DNA of 64,000 nucleotides from Antitrichia curtipendula (GCA_951230915.1 OX579635.1:3720001-3784000); one strand, 5' to 3'; shown: positions 12,212 through 22,965, numbered from the stretch's first letter. Made by a program: numbers and translations. Notes: generated by a model from the letters alone, not told the origin.

Positions 12212-15200
12212 TTATTTCCCTCCAAGTTTTCCTTTCAAACTTGAAATACGGGGGATGATGACTAGGTATTGTTCATCCCAAATGATATTTCCTCCCACCA
12301 CATCTTTCAACTTTAATTCATCTCCAGCTGGATTCGGATGCATCAAGTCAACAAACCCCCCTGGTGCATGTTCAATGTCAAGCCTGCACCATCCTTTAGG
12401 AATAGGCTGTCCATGATATAGTTGTGAGCCAGGTCCACCACCAATCGCAGAAATGGTTGCTGAGGCCACTACTTACTTTGGAGCAGATGGGTTTACAAGT
12501 GAAACTTGTTGTCCAATTGAAAACTGCACACATAATAAAAAAAAAATTGATACATAAAGATCACACATACACTTGAAATTTGTAAAGAGTGAAGGAACAA
12601 TGCCAACAAAGACATTTGCAAAAGAATTAAACAAATAAGTTACTCACTCTACATTTTTTTGGAGATCCCATCTTCTCACTCTGTGTAGGACAGTCCACCT
12701 TCTCACTTTCGGTAGGTTGTATACGAGTCCTCAAGATTTCCTTCTTAGCTGTAGGCTTCTGCACCCATACATCACAATCATGGTTAGTATTTCATCTATG
12801 TGAAAATTTGTAGTCACTTTCTCAAATGTAAATCCCATGATCCATGATGCTTGCTCACTTGTCGATCCTTCCTTTTCCTTAGCTGCATAGAAAATCCTGT
12901 GTCTTTGCTTGGATTCCTAGGTACTTCATCAATACCACTAGAGTTTTCAAGCACTACTACATCAATTCCAGCTTCGCCTTCAACTTCCTTCCCTTTCGTT
13001 AATGGCTCATCACTCCCATCAAGGTGGCCACCATCATTCTTTTTTGAAGCCTCAATGGATTGTTCTTCCATTCCGTCAATCTTCTGGTTGTTCTTCTCTA
13101 TACTACCCTTGTCAGTCTCTTGTAATGACGGTTGTTCACTTAGAGGCTCCAAACTGGGGTTGTCAATAGGCTCCAAGCTCTGGTCCATCTCAAATTCATA
13201 CGGATCGTGGACGACATTTGTATCTTCCATAGGTTCAACAAGTGTAGAAGGACCTGCTTCATCAGTAGCTAGAGAAGGACTTGTTGTTTTAGTAGTTAAA
13301 ACAACATTTTCGCCTTCAAGGATGCTCTCCTTCTGTAAAAATTTCAATAATGTTGCCTGCAACGATTCGACAGCTTTCGTGTTACAATCTGTGCTCGCAA
13401 GTACCTCGACCCTGAACTTTTCAAATTCATCTTGTTTACGTTCCAAGGTAACAATTTTTGCATGAAGTCCTGAAGATACGGCCTGTATTACACACAAGAA
13501 CATTAGAAACAATGACTACACATGCTTGTATGATTCAAAATGCATGGTACAATTTTATTTTTGAACAGAACACTTGCAATAGCACTATATGACTGTTATG
13601 CAACTCCTATGCAACTCCTATGCTATTGCAAGGAGTACCACTTCTATAACCACAGTACAACTCTTTTACAACGAAGTTTTGATATTGGACCGCTCTACAA
13701 ATAAAAGAACTTATACACATTGAATTTGTAAACTAACAAAGTCAACCTACACACAATTGTATTAAAATTTATGATGCATGTTTTGAAATGAAAAGAAGAT
13801 CAAGAACACTTACCGATGACCCTGATACTTGTAGCCCCTCTGCAAGTTCACTAAGCCTTGGACTCCTTTCCCTCTCATTCGCCTAATAGAAGGCCAACAA
13901 TACCACAGCATTGTCAAAATGATTTAGAGGAATAACACAAAGTACTTGTAACAAATTCATTCGGAAGGATGAGAATAAGCCAAAAACAACTTCAAAAATT
14001 AACTCACCACATTTGCTTCTTCACCTGCCTTCCCTTGTCGTCCACGCTTTGATACATTCTGCACTTGTTTTCGAACATTAGATATCATCTCTGATTTCTT
14101 CACTTGGTCACATGTGCCCCAATAAACCTTTAACCGCTTCCACTACTGAGGATCAAAGTTCATAGGACAGTCATCGTCTTTCACAGGATCAGATAATTTC
14201 TTCAGTCTACATTGCTCACCCTTCAAAAACTTCTGGATTGCATTCCGAAAACCCTTGTTGCTAAGGGAATTGGGAACATATTCAAACTCAAGATCCATAG
14301 TATCTCTGAGCTTCTTCAAAGTTTGTGGCCTGTGTTTGTCCCAATGAATAACACTCATATCAAGGATCAAAGGGGCAAAGGCCCTCATAGTTCGGTCCCA
14401 AGTAGTCTTTTCAGAAGAAGAGGCATCAATTTCACCATTTGACTTCACATGTAGTTCATTCGGTCTTTTGCCATTATTGCTTCTCACTTCTGCTTCCTTC
14501 TCTAACTCTCTGTACCTCTTGCGCCTAGTAGAGCGTCAACCACTCGGTAACTGACACACCACTTCTTCTGATTGTACACGCCCTTGCCACAAAGTTGAAT
14601 GAGGGGGGACATGAGGTTCAACCATTGCCCGTTGTGGAGGTTCGGTAGGTGGTGGTGGTATGGACTGTGGTGGTGGTATGGACTGTGGTGGTGCCCATTG
14701 CCACTGCCACTATCCAGCTGGACTTTGGTGCGTTGTTTGTCTTGCGAGTCCACCATGATGAGAAGGCGAGGATCTCTTTCTGCTACCACTGGCTGCTCCA
14801 TGTATGCGAGGATCATCCTCTTCAAGTTGATTGTCTTCATTCTCTGAAAGAATACTACAACATTAGTAGTATTAGAAGTAATGTACAAAAGAAAAAATTC
14901 TTATCATTGAACCTTTATTTTCTTTAAAAGAAGTTCATTTCCATAAAAAAAATTCAACTCACCTTCTTCAGTGCTGTGAGAGTCCTCTGAAGCCGACATG
15001 TCATCTTCAGCACTTGCATCTTCACTGACAGCTTCTGGGTCTTCACTACTAACTCTGGCACTCTTACGTGTGGGCAATGTTGGAACTCGAGTATGCTGTT
15101 CCTGCACACTTTTGCGCTTTGCAATTGAAGCTCCCCTGCAACACGACCAACATTATAGCTTTAAAGGAAAAGGATATAAGAACAATCATCTATTTTTGAA

Positions 15201-15668
15201 GCCACACAGTACATGAAGATTTCTGACATCACTTCGGATACTATGCTACGTCATGTGTTTTGCAACTACATGTCAAGTAGCAAGTGCATGCCGACTAGCT
15301 TGCAACTTCATGGCAACTAATTTGCAACTTCATGGCAACTAATTTGCAACTTCATGGCAACTAATTTGCAACTGCCTGGCAACTAGCTTGCAACTGCATG
15401 GCAACTAATTTGCAACTGTATGGCAACTACATGACAACTAATTTGCAACTAATTGACAACTACATGGCAACTCGTTTGCAACTTCAATTACCTCTAGAAT
15501 GCTAGAGGAACTTCTTACAAAAACTATTGACACAAGTTGTGCGATGAGAGGCCCTTACAGTTCTTTTGATGTTGCTTTGATAGGTTGTACTTGTACTGCT
15601 CGCTCCACCACTCCAACATCGCGACGACGCAATTCCCTCTCCATTTTCTCACTGTCAGTACAATCCAT
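12212..15668 (-). pseudogene. CACTA tnpA-like protein, seven exons, four in-frame stops
   Basis: Minus-strand exons that fit GT-AG rules and reading phase are 15668-15559, 15135-14963, 14843-14008, 13882-13814, 13482-12859, 12758-12648 and 12523-12212. Together they make 745 codons. The order of parts is an acidic Ser/Glu-rich N-terminus, a Pro/Gln-rich stretch, a plant En/Spm-type transposase region (exon 3; LEFEYVPN, then WKRLKVYW and KKSEMISNVRKQ), a coiled-coil and acidic middle, and a C-terminal beta-rich domain in the last exon ending in an IIWDEQYLV segment. This architecture is that of TnpA-like accessory proteins, which bind subterminal repeats. In-frame stops lie at 14710-14712, 14536-14538, 14143-14145 and 12473-12475. 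Each is explicable by C-to-T or G-to-A change of a Gln, Arg or Trp codon. The stop-free remainder shows recent loss of function. Confidence 0.8.
15259..15482. repeat. TTGCAACT/TGGCAACTAAT repeats in tnpA intron 1
   Basis: Units such as TTGCAACTTCATGGCAACTAA are repeated many times in the intron between the first two tnpA-like exons. The motif is the same as in the left subterminal array, so this probably acts as, or derives from, the transposase-binding repeats. Confidence 0.65.
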
Positions 15669-16084
15669 GCCAAGTGATTCTCATTCACCTACCTAAGAAG
15701 TCAAGATAATGGTTCAATGAACAGTTACAAAGCACACAACTCTTTCTATCGCCAGCACAAAAGAATGCATAAAGAAAACTACTGTTCTATTCAAACTCAC
15801 TCTGCTGACCAAACGCACCATTCCAAGTTCGTATCAGAGGCCTAGAATTTAAATTACCACAGATGCGCTCGAACACTTAGCTCCCACATACTGCTGTGAA
15901 CACCAAAGAGTCTTGAACTAAAAGTTTCCCGGATCCCAGGTAGCTTTCTTGAATTGCTATTTTCAAACTTGGCAATCAGGTGGCTTCACCCACAAGTAGA
16001 ACAAAGCATACACGCTTGGAATACTGACAGACTACAAAACCTTGTGCAATCTCCCTCAAAACAGCAATTCGTCATTACCTTGAA

Positions 16085-16335
16085 CCAGCCGCTCCTCCGC
16101 GGCTCCGATCGCGGCACAGACCCTCCGCGACTCCGCTCGCGCCCTCTGCGATTCCGTCGCAGAGACCCTCCGCTGCGACCGCCGCTCTTCCGTCACACAG
16201 ACCCTCCGCTCCTCCGGTCTCCGCTCTTCCGGTCGCACAGACCCTTCGCTAATACGCTTGTGCAGAACCCTCCGCGCTTCCGTCACACAAACCCTCCGCG
16301 AATCTCTGTCCACAAGTTCGCACCGAAAGCTCCGA
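16085..16335. repeat. CpG-rich CCCTCCGC minisatellite upstream of tnpA-like gene
   Basis: Degenerate units around ACCCTCCGCNCTTCCGTCACACAG recur across about 250 bp. The block is strongly GC- and CpG-rich compared with both sides and lies 400-650 bp upstream of the tnpA-like start codon on the minus strand. En/Spm also has a GC-rich, methylation-controlled region just downstream of its promoter, so a regulatory role is plausible but inferred. The frames across it are artefacts. Confidence 0.5.
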
Positions 16336-16790
16336 TCGCAAAACCCTCCCGCTCGCAAAAAGCTCGCAAAACCTAGCAGGGTGGATGCGAGAGGGATGAG
16401 AGTTGGAACGCACTTTGGATGGATGGAGGGATGAAACTCTGCTACGCTTGCGATGCTGCTCCTTGCGCTTCTTGATCAAAACTTGGGCTGTCCAAGAAGA
16501 TGACGACAGTACTAATCGGTACCAAGTTGAACGATTTTTTCTTGCAACGGTCTCTGAGTAAGCACAGTGGACGACGTCTGATGTGGCAAAACTCCTTGGG
16601 TCACTGTGTGCTAAAGTCCAACTTATCGAAATGAAAGAAAGAGCTTTCTGTTTCTCTTTTCCAGGTGAAGATCTTCGCTCCTGTTAGTTTTTACTTTTAA
16701 AGAGTGTTGATGACTTATTAGATTTGTTATGCTTGAGCATTTAGCGTTTTGGATGCTTCATCTAATTTTATCAACTTTGGTCATCTACAG

Positions 16791-16931
16791 ACTGTTGTCC
16801 TGATGCTCTTTAACGACGCCCAGTCTCTTACCTTCCAAGAAATCAAGGATACTTCTGCAATTGAGGACAAAGAATTCCGAAGAACTCTGCAGTCTCTGGC
16901 CTGTTGTAAAGTTCGTGTTTTGAATAAGTTG
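16791..16931 (+). pseudogene. Cullin exon fragment
   Basis: After a good splice acceptor (TCATCTACAG at 16781-16790) comes a frame reading TVVLMLFNDAQSLTFQEIKD, then IEDKEFRRTLQSLACCKVRVL. This is the C-terminal winged-helix region of a cullin, the scaffold of ubiquitin ligases, nearest in memory to the CUL3/CUL4 type. The similarity ends after KVRVLNK; the acidic stretch and the NEDD8-accepting domain that should follow are absent, and no neighbouring cullin exons are seen. It is an isolated fragment, perhaps captured by a transposon, not a working gene. Confidence 0.75.
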
Positions 16932-17018
16932 AAAGCAATTTTGGGACACAAAATGAATTTCCAAAGTGCTGAAAATAGGGGTACCCAAAATCCACACAAA
17001 AAAATTAAATGAAAATTC

Positions 17019-17216
17019 TCAGTAGGATCTCTTTGCAGCAATCAAAACCTTGTCATTGCTTACACAATAGCTCATTTCTATTATTCGACGTTGTCCTGCG
17101 TTGTGAAACGACCAAGGCTTGTCAAAATTCGGGGATTCTAAAGTCAGTACCAACATATTTGGCCCCAGAAGTGCCAGCTGTTTAACGTATTCTTTCTCGG
17201 CTGGGTACTGAATCAA
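17019..17216 (-). CDS. Possible coding fragment, unrecognised
   Basis: A 65-codon minus-strand frame has a composition that looks like real protein (it includes PNMLVLTLESPNFDKPWSFH) rather than low-complexity. An acceptor-like site lies upstream at 17238, but stops follow it in every frame, so the fragment is not readily spliced to anything. I do not recognise a family. It sits between the cullin fragment and the giant hAT element and may be captured host sequence. Confidence 0.2.
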   Translation of the reverse strand: MIQYPAEKEYVKQLALLGPNMLVLTLESPNFDKPWSFHNAGQRRIIEMSYCVSNDKVLIAAKRSY

Positions 17217-17316
17217 ACTAGATAACTACTTAAATACCTGCAAAAGGATAAAACACATCACTTCATCAGCAAAAAAGGAGCGATGATGTCATCCTCCACC
17301 CCTAGTTTTCATCTTT

Positions 17317-17324
17317 CTTTTACT
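17317..17324. repeat. 8-bp target-site duplication, left copy
   Basis: CTTTTACT directly abuts the left terminus (CAGGGTTGTCATA) of the giant hAT element. The identical octamer abuts the right terminus at 34617-34624. Eight bases is the target duplication length of hAT transposons. Confidence 0.85.
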
Positions 17325-17479
17325 CAGGGTTGTCATAACGGGCGAGTTAGGGTCATCGGACGTCCCGGACGGACGGGCAAACCGGACCGGACGGACGGAC
17401 GGTCCGGACCAACTGGACGGCCTCAATTTCTCAAAGTTGTGGAATTTTTTTCAATGACACGTCAGCTTGGACAGCTGGA

Positions 17480-17860
17480 TCCAGGGGCGGGGACTTCTTC
17501 AGTCAGGGTGCGGACTTCGGCGCGTGAGGGCGCGGACTCCTTCAAGCAAGGCGGGGACATCAGTGTGAGCGTCAGGGCACGGACTCCTTCATTCAGGGCG
17601 CGGACTCATCGAATCAGGGCGGGGACTTCAGTGTGAGCGTCAGGGCGCGGACTCCTTCAAGCAGGGCGCGGACTCCTCGAAGCAGGGCGGGGACTTCTGT
17701 GTGACAGTCAGGGCGCGGACTCCTTCAGTCAGGGCGCGGACTTCAGCGCGTCAGGGCGCGGACTCCTTCAGGTAGGGCGCGGACTTCAGCGCGTTAGGGC
17801 ACGGACTCCTTCAGGTACGGCGCGGACCTGAACGTGAATGGGAGGGCGCGGACGGGCAAT
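17480..17860 (+). repeat. Left subterminal GGGCGCGGACTCCTTCA array
   Basis: Imperfect tandem units of AGGGCGCGGACTCCTTCAG and GGGGACTTCAGTGTG fill the space between the left terminus and the transposase gene. They are G-rich on the top strand. The right-end array (34165-34470) is C-rich on the top strand, so the two terminal arrays are inverted relative to each other, as expected of transposase-binding subterminal repeats. Confidence 0.75.
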
Positions 17861-17883
17861 GGTGGATTAAATTTATGTGTTCT

Positions 17884-17884
<1 letters not shown>

Positions 17885-17926
<42 letters not shown>
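17885..17926. repeat. (TA)n microsatellite
   Basis: An uninterrupted TA dinucleotide run of about 42 bases between the left GC array and the 3' end of the transposase gene. Confidence 0.95.
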
Positions 17927-17930
<4 letters not shown>

Positions 17931-18288
17931 AAAAAAAATTCGGAACAAATAGGAGACCCCACTGCATTAAAAAGAACCAGTAACTGAAATGTATTTTACA
18001 TGATTTCCCCACCAAGGTTTCCAGGAGGCCCATCAAATACAAAATACACAAAAAAAATACAGGTAGGCTGCAATGTTTGTGATAACCAAAATAGTTTATA
18101 AAATTCATGCATTGCAAAGTACAATATCAATACAATGAATCTATACTTCCAAAATACGCTCACTTTCTCTGTTTCTCATAGGTTATCCAAAACATTTTTT
18201 TGGCTTCTCGTCTATATTTCTTCCAATTGCTACAATTGTCTTCAACTCTTAAAGATCCGAGATCTACCATCGATGCAACTCAATAACC

Positions 18289-21200
18289 TCAATTATTCAA
18301 ACGACTCGACCTACGAACTTCTTGGGCACTTGGATTCGCTGCATTAGCATCTCGAACAACAACATCATCATCCTCTGGTGCCTCGTCATTGGCATCTTCA
18401 TTGCTATCATATTCATCTTCTGCTTCACCACTGTCGGTGGTCCAATGTTCCTCAACTTCCGAGTTTTCATTTCGAAGCTCTATAGTTGTTTGACCATGAG
18501 TACGTTTGCGCTTCAACCTCTTGTGTCGTTGTGCGTTGGGGTCTTCTGCATCAGAATTTATAGTAGGCCCACCTGGAATTGTTCGAACAACAAATGCCGG
18601 AGTTGACCGGCTAGGTCCTGGTACGTATGTACTTAGGAACGGTTCTATCACCCTATTTGGATCTCTTGCTCCAATTCCGAGGGGTGAACGATTAGCGTGC
18701 CTTGGCGATGATGCTTCTCCAATATGCAGATCTTCTGTTCGTCCTCGGCCTGTACTCCCTCCACGGCCTGCAGCTCTACCATGGCCTCTCGTCCGTCCAC
18801 GGGCTTGTTGATATTGACCTACTTTATGATGAACAGAGGGCCGAGGGGCCACAGGTGGTCTACCACGTGAAACTCTTTGCAGAGTCAAATCAACATTTCC
18901 CACTGAGCCTAATCCTTCTTGAGAAGGTCTTTGGATGGCATTGGAAATTGTTTCTGAAGATGGATCTAGGGAATGTGGCACTTGTGTACCATGTTCAGAA
19001 ATAGCAGGATGGCCCGCAACTGGAGCCGGTACAGGGGCAATGTCTTCGGGTGGTTCTACAAAAGCAAAAACATCATCATGGTCCACATGCTCTGGATCAA
19101 AAGGCCTTCTCATGTTACCAACCGGTTGATTTCTTGCAAAAGGGCGTGGCACTCTTGCATTTCTAACGTTTCTATCATGCTGTCTTTCTAGAGCTCTAAT
19201 GTTACGAGTTGCTGGTTCCACTCCCGTAGGGCGTGTATTGCCATCTCGATTGTGAGAAGATCCTCCATGATTTGGATTCGCATTCCTCCCCCTGTTTCTC
19301 TCTCCATTTTCATGTCCACCACCATTTCCATTTCCACCGCCATTTCCGCCGCCATTTCCTGGAGGGAGGTTCTCATCATCGTCGTTGTTGTTGTGGGAAA
19401 TACCATCATCAACGTTATCGTCATTTGGATTGTCGGTCTCCAAAGAAGACGACAAAGCTGGGACTTCTACAACCCCTTCATTTTGAGGAAGTGGAGGTGA
19501 AAGACTACGACGAGGATTTGGTGGTGGTGGTCCCCTACGACCACGAAGGAGTTCCTCCTCTCTATCATCAGCATCTCCATAGTAGTTCCGCGCTTCTTCG
19601 AGGTGATCGGCTCCTTGCCTCCAAAGATCTGGGTTTGCCGGATACTCTTGAGCTCCTCGGTTGGCTTCCCCATCAACCTCTTCTTCTTCCTCTGATTGCA
19701 GTGCGTCAAATTCCCGATTGCGTTCATTCACCGGGATCGGTCCAAGGGCATCTGGATCAGAATCCTCTGAGTACATATTCGCATCATACCAACAAACTGG
19801 ATCGGCTCTTGGTCGTTGGCGAAGTACACGGCTATTGGTATAAATATATACCAGGGACTCTGCCTTTTCAGGGGCCAATCGATTTCGGATCTTATTGTGA
19901 ACAAAGGAATACATACTCCAATTCCTTTCATAGGAGCTGGCGGAACACGTGAGGGATAAAACACGCACGGCAATTTTCGAAAGAGCCCGATCTCCAACCC
20001 TGTGCCACCATTGGTGGGGAAGCATTTGTGTCGCACGGATGTTGGGTGTCTCAGCTGGACTGTAGGGTCCAATACCCTCCTCGAATTCTGTTAATTCCGC
20101 CATCACATCATCAAAATTGACACCCAGGTTCCCCATCATGTTGCGGATGACTCTGTACAATGCACGTAGGGCAATTCGATCTTCCCTGAGCGCCACGTTA
20201 TCCAAGAGGTATGGATTCAAAAGGGCTGCTGCGTAGTGTGTATCTTCAAAAACCATGTGCCATCTTGCACTGAAAGATTCTTCCAAAATGACTGCTATGT
20301 CATCACGTAAGCTGAAAGGTGGTTCTCTTAAAGAAAACACATGCCCTCGCAAATTGTGCATTACGAGCCACGCCCGACCCATGGCTGGTTCTCGTCCATC
20401 AAACACACGCAAAGCCTTCAATACGTCTTCAATCATGTACACGTAATTCACACACCGTTGCCAGAAAGCCACATCTTCAATGGTTCTTTTGACATTACGT
20501 GAAGCGGTAGCTGCTTGCGGTCCATTTTGTTCATTCCTTAGGGTATCAAAGAAATTTAGAACACGTGGGTGGTTATTCAACCGCTCCAAGACTCCTTTGA
20601 GTTTCACCAATCGCTGCAACATGAGGAAATTACAAGCGAAGCGGGTTTCGCTAGGCACTACGAATTGCAGATTCGGACTCAACTCGCGGAAAACCGATAT
20701 GGTCGCATGATGGTTTCGAATGTATTGGCACAATCTTTTTGCCCTGGCAATTAAATCGGAAAATTCTTGGACTTTGGCCCAGTCTTCCAACATGAGATCT
20801 AGTGCATGTGCCATGCAGCCTTGTGCAAAAATATGCGGGTATGTATTAGTGATGTCCTTCAATGCGCCAAGCATGTTTGCTGCATTATCTGTGCACACTT
20901 GTGTTACATATTTGGGACCCACCTTCTCAATGTACACGTTCATTTGGTCCGATATGTAGCGCATGGTTTTCTTTTGCGAGGTAGTATCAATTGATCCCAA
21001 AAATACATCACCTGTGGGGCATGACATCATCACATTCATGAGGGGTCTCCGATTGACATCATCCCAACCATCGGTGCATATCGACACCCCGTAGTGCTTG
21101 ACAGCAAATCCAACCTTCTCTTGAATCTGCTTCTCAATTTGCAACCTCCTCGGTTCAATCAAATTAGTCCTAAATTGATGGTAAGAAGGTGGACTGTATT

Positions 21201-21834
21201 CAAACTTCGCCACTGAGGTTGCCCTCACCGCTTCAATGAAGGCTAGATGCCTTGCCACATTAAACGGCACATTCGCTTCATAGAAAAAACTTGCCCACTT
21301 CTCATCCAACTCCTTCCTCTTTACAATGTTGAATGCGTCCGCCATGCGTTGTTGACGTAATGATCCAGATCTCGTAGAATTGGATCCAGCAAGACTATTT
21401 GACGTTTGTAGAATATCAATTCCTTCTGAAACGTTTGCCCCTTCTTCCGCTCTTCCACCATTGATCCCACCCGTCACCTCATTTTCAGTGGCTTCACTTG
21501 AACTTGCAAGAGGAGTTGCTCTAGATGGCGCACTTTGAATTGGTTCTCCTTCATACATGTCTCCGACATCGATTCGTAGCGGGACAAATCCTGCACAATT
21601 GACAAATCTATGTCGCACTGGACGAGGCATACTTCGACAAATTGACCTCTCCGATTTGGAGCCATATCCAAAGTGTGCAAAAGCACGCTCACGTTTGTAA
21701 CTGAAGGTCCCAGCACATAAAACACAAGTCACTTTAACCCCATTCTCTGTAAACTGAAGCCACGGCTCCCATTCCTTGGTCTGCTTCCTTTGACTTGCCA
21801 TTGCGTTCAACGATCCAAGGATATTTTCTTCCAT
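18289..21834 (-). CDS. hAT transposase with long C-terminal extension
   Basis: An uninterrupted 1181-codon single exon. Residues 20-80 form a BED-like zinc finger (C37, C40, H54). Residues 225-380 hold the DUF659/RNase H-like start of the catalytic core, with the acidic residues in CTDGWDD (D255) and CTDNAAN (D316) and a CMAHALDL motif at 340-347. QWW (608-610) and SSYERNWS (E636) belong to the C-terminal hAT dimerisation and insertion region, ending near 675. A DDE-type cut-and-paste enzyme with 8-bp duplications is expected, matching the flanks of the element. Residues 676-1181 are an unusual disordered tail: acidic patches, a Gly/Asn-rich segment, an RG-rich segment (GRGGSTGRGRT) and a basic C-terminus. 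All core motifs are intact, so activity is possible. Start chosen at the first Met, 226-235 bases downstream of a TATA box. Confidence 0.93.
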   Translation of the reverse strand: MEENILGSLNAMASQRKQTKEWEPWLQFTENGVKVTCVLCAGTFSYKRERAFAHFGYGSKSERSICRSMPRPVRHRFVNCAGFVPLRIDVGDMYEGEPIQSAPSRATPLASSSEATENEVTGGINGGRAEEGANVSEGIDILQTSNSLAGSNSTRSGSLRQQRMADAFNIVKRKELDEKWASFFYEANVPFNVARHLAFIEAVRATSVAKFEYSPPSYHQFRTNLIEPRRLQIEKQIQEKVGFAVKHYGVSICTDGWDDVNRRPLMNVMMSCPTGDVFLGSIDTTSQKKTMRYISDQMNVYIEKVGPKYVTQVCTDNAANMLGALKDITNTYPHIFAQGCMAHALDLMLEDWAKVQEFSDLIARAKRLCQYIRNHHATISVFRELSPNLQFVVPSETRFACNFLMLQRLVKLKGVLERLNNHPRVLNFFDTLRNEQNGPQAATASRNVKRTIEDVAFWQRCVNYVYMIEDVLKALRVFDGREPAMGRAWLVMHNLRGHVFSLREPPFSLRDDIAVILEESFSARWHMVFEDTHYAAALLNPYLLDNVALREDRIALRALYRVIRNMMGNLGVNFDDVMAELTEFEEGIGPYSPAETPNIRATQMLPHQWWHRVGDRALSKIAVRVLSLTCSASSYERNWSMYSFVHNKIRNRLAPEKAESLVYIYTNSRVLRQRPRADPVCWYDANMYSEDSDPDALGPIPVNERNREFDALQSEEEEEVDGEANRGAQEYPANPDLWRQGADHLEEARNYYGDADDREEELLRGRRGPPPPNPRRSLSPPLPQNEGVVEVPALSSSLETDNPNDDNVDDGISHNNNDDDENLPPGNGGGNGGGNGNGGGHENGERNRGRNANPNHGGSSHNRDGNTRPTGVEPATRNIRALERQHDRNVRNARVPRPFARNQPVGNMRRPFDPEHVDHDDVFAFVEPPEDIAPVPAPVAGHPAISEHGTQVPHSLDPSSETISNAIQRPSQEGLGSVGNVDLTLQRVSRGRPPVAPRPSVHHKVGQYQQARGRTRGHGRAAGRGGSTGRGRTEDLHIGEASSPRHANRSPLGIGARDPNRVIEPFLSTYVPGPSRSTPAFVVRTIPGGPTINSDAEDPNAQRHKRLKRKRTHGQTTIELRNENSEVEEHWTTDSGEAEDEYDSNEDANDEAPEDDDVVVRDANAANPSAQEVRRSSRLNN

Positions 21835-22059
21835 CTTCTTCCTCCTTTATATTGAAGTTAAAAGGATCCAAGATATACCAAACACAGTATCAGTAACAGC
21901 AGTTAGCGCTACTCCACTGCTTGAACTGATTTTGACATCACCTTAGCAGCAAACTAGGGCCATCTGCCACCCAAGTAGACTCACAAGGAGCTCAAAATGA
22001 ATTGAAGTCCAAGAAATAGAGGCCAGGTGACAAATGTGGGGAATGTTGGGTCTTCCTTT

Positions 22060-22069
22060 CCTTTATATA
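22060..22069 (-). promoter_or_regulatory. TATA box of hAT transposase gene
   Basis: On the minus strand the sequence reads TATATAAAGG. It lies about 230 bases upstream of the transposase start codon and directly downstream of the GC-rich array at 22085-22310, consistent with a core promoter. Confidence 0.6.
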
Positions 22070-22084
22070 CTTAGCGGTTTAGGG

Positions 22085-22310
22085 GGCGCGGACGTCTTCG
22101 TCACCAAAGTATAGGGCGCGGACTTGAAGTCAGGGCGGGGACTCTAAGTCAGGGCGGGGACTCTAGGGCGGGGACTCGAAGGCAGGGCGGGGACTCCAAG
22201 GCGGGGACTCGAAGACAGGGCGGGGACTCCAGGGCGGGGACTCAAAGACAAGGCGGGGACTCCAGGGCGGGGACTCGAACGCGCGGACTTCAGGGCGCGA
22301 CTCCAGTACA
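22085..22310 (+). repeat. GC array upstream of transposase promoter
   Basis: Tandem imperfect units of GGCGGGGACTCNAAGGCAG and GGCGGGGACTCCA lie directly upstream of the transposase TATA box. The same unit recurs beside both cargo genes. A promoter-proximal or transposase-binding role is inferred. Confidence 0.75.
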
Positions 22311-22497
22311 GAAATGCAGGTGTGCTCACGGGGATGCATCGAAAAGTACGTTGACCTTCGCCATCCTTAATGGTCTGGGAAGATTGTGTCCCTCCTTTTC
22401 ATGGAAAAAGGGGAACATTAAATGTCGTCACGCCCCCAAATTCGTGGGCAAAGAAAATGGCTTTCACTCCCCAATGTTTTCGCTGAATAGATTGTGC

Positions 22498-22757
22498 TAG
22501 GGCGCGGACTCCGGGGCGGACAATTCACACAAATGGAGGAACTTGAGAGAGCGCAGCTCAATCTCAGACTCCGTGGAATGGACTCAAAGTCAGGGCGCGA
22601 ACTTGAAGTTAGGGCGCGGACTTGAAGGCAGGGCGGGGACTCTAGGGCGGGGACTCGAAGGCAGGGCGCGGACTCCAGGGCGGGGACTTGAAGGCAGGGC
22701 GGGGACTCCAGGGCGGGGACTCGAAGGCAGGGCGGGGACTCGAAGGCAGGGCGGGGA
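22498..22757 (+). repeat. Second GC array, no intact gene attached
   Basis: Further AGGGCGGGGACTCGAAGGC units, densest at 22592-22757, separated from the first array by about 190 bases of unique DNA. No intact gene follows on the minus strand, unlike the arrays at 22085, 30235 and 34084. It is followed by a block duplicated at 25425-25625. Confidence 0.7.
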
Positions 22758-22965
22758 CGTACTTGTCCAGCCCAGGAAGCATGACTTTGAAATGCGCTTG
22801 TGCTTGACATCCTTCAACCGCCTTTTCCTTAGAGCGGGGGAAGCATTAATTTTAGCCTCAACAAATTCTGACAAGACAATGAAAGCAAGATGCCGAATAA
22901 AGAGCTCCACGGCCTAAGATTTGGAAGAAACTCCATGGAAGAGCATGTCCCCTTCGTTGTGATGA
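22758..22965. repeat. Duplicated block A, copy 1
   Basis: About 200 bp next to a GC array match 25425-25625 closely, for example ATGAAAGCAAGATGCCGAAT at 22878 and 25542, and GGCCTAAGATTTGGAAGAAA in both. Small insertions and deletions separate the copies. It may be a leader or gene start left by a lost cargo gene; no domain is visible. Confidence 0.7.

Larger units (their letters stand above)
10283..16549 (-). mobile_element. CACTA (En/Spm) element with tnpA-like gene; right end tentative
   Basis: The left end at 10283 reads CACTACAAGAAAA, the canonical start of plant CACTA elements. It is followed by a dense subterminal array of TGCAACT motifs (10300-12010). A tnpA-type gene on the minus strand fills 12212-15668, and more TGCAACT repeats lie in its first intron. 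No tnp2 transposase gene is inside, so the copy looks non-autonomous. The right end is uncertain. The best candidate is TTTTTTCTTGCAACG near 16535-16549, a poor mirror of the left end, and no matching 3-bp duplication is seen (the left flank is TAT). The cullin fragment at 16791 then lies just outside. Confidence 0.6.

Noticed and set aside
12851..13465. A 204-codon plus-strand frame
   Set aside because: Antisense to exon 5 of the tnpA-like gene, which is fixed by splice sites and phase.
19188..19952. A 239-codon plus-strand frame and others inside the hAT gene
   Set aside because: Antisense shadows of the transposase tail, which is low-complexity; the minus frame has the domains.
22144..22910. 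Pro/Arg/Ser-rich minus frames and Gly/Arg-rich plus frames
   Set aside because: They are translations of the GGCGGGGACTC repeats, in frame only because of unit length.
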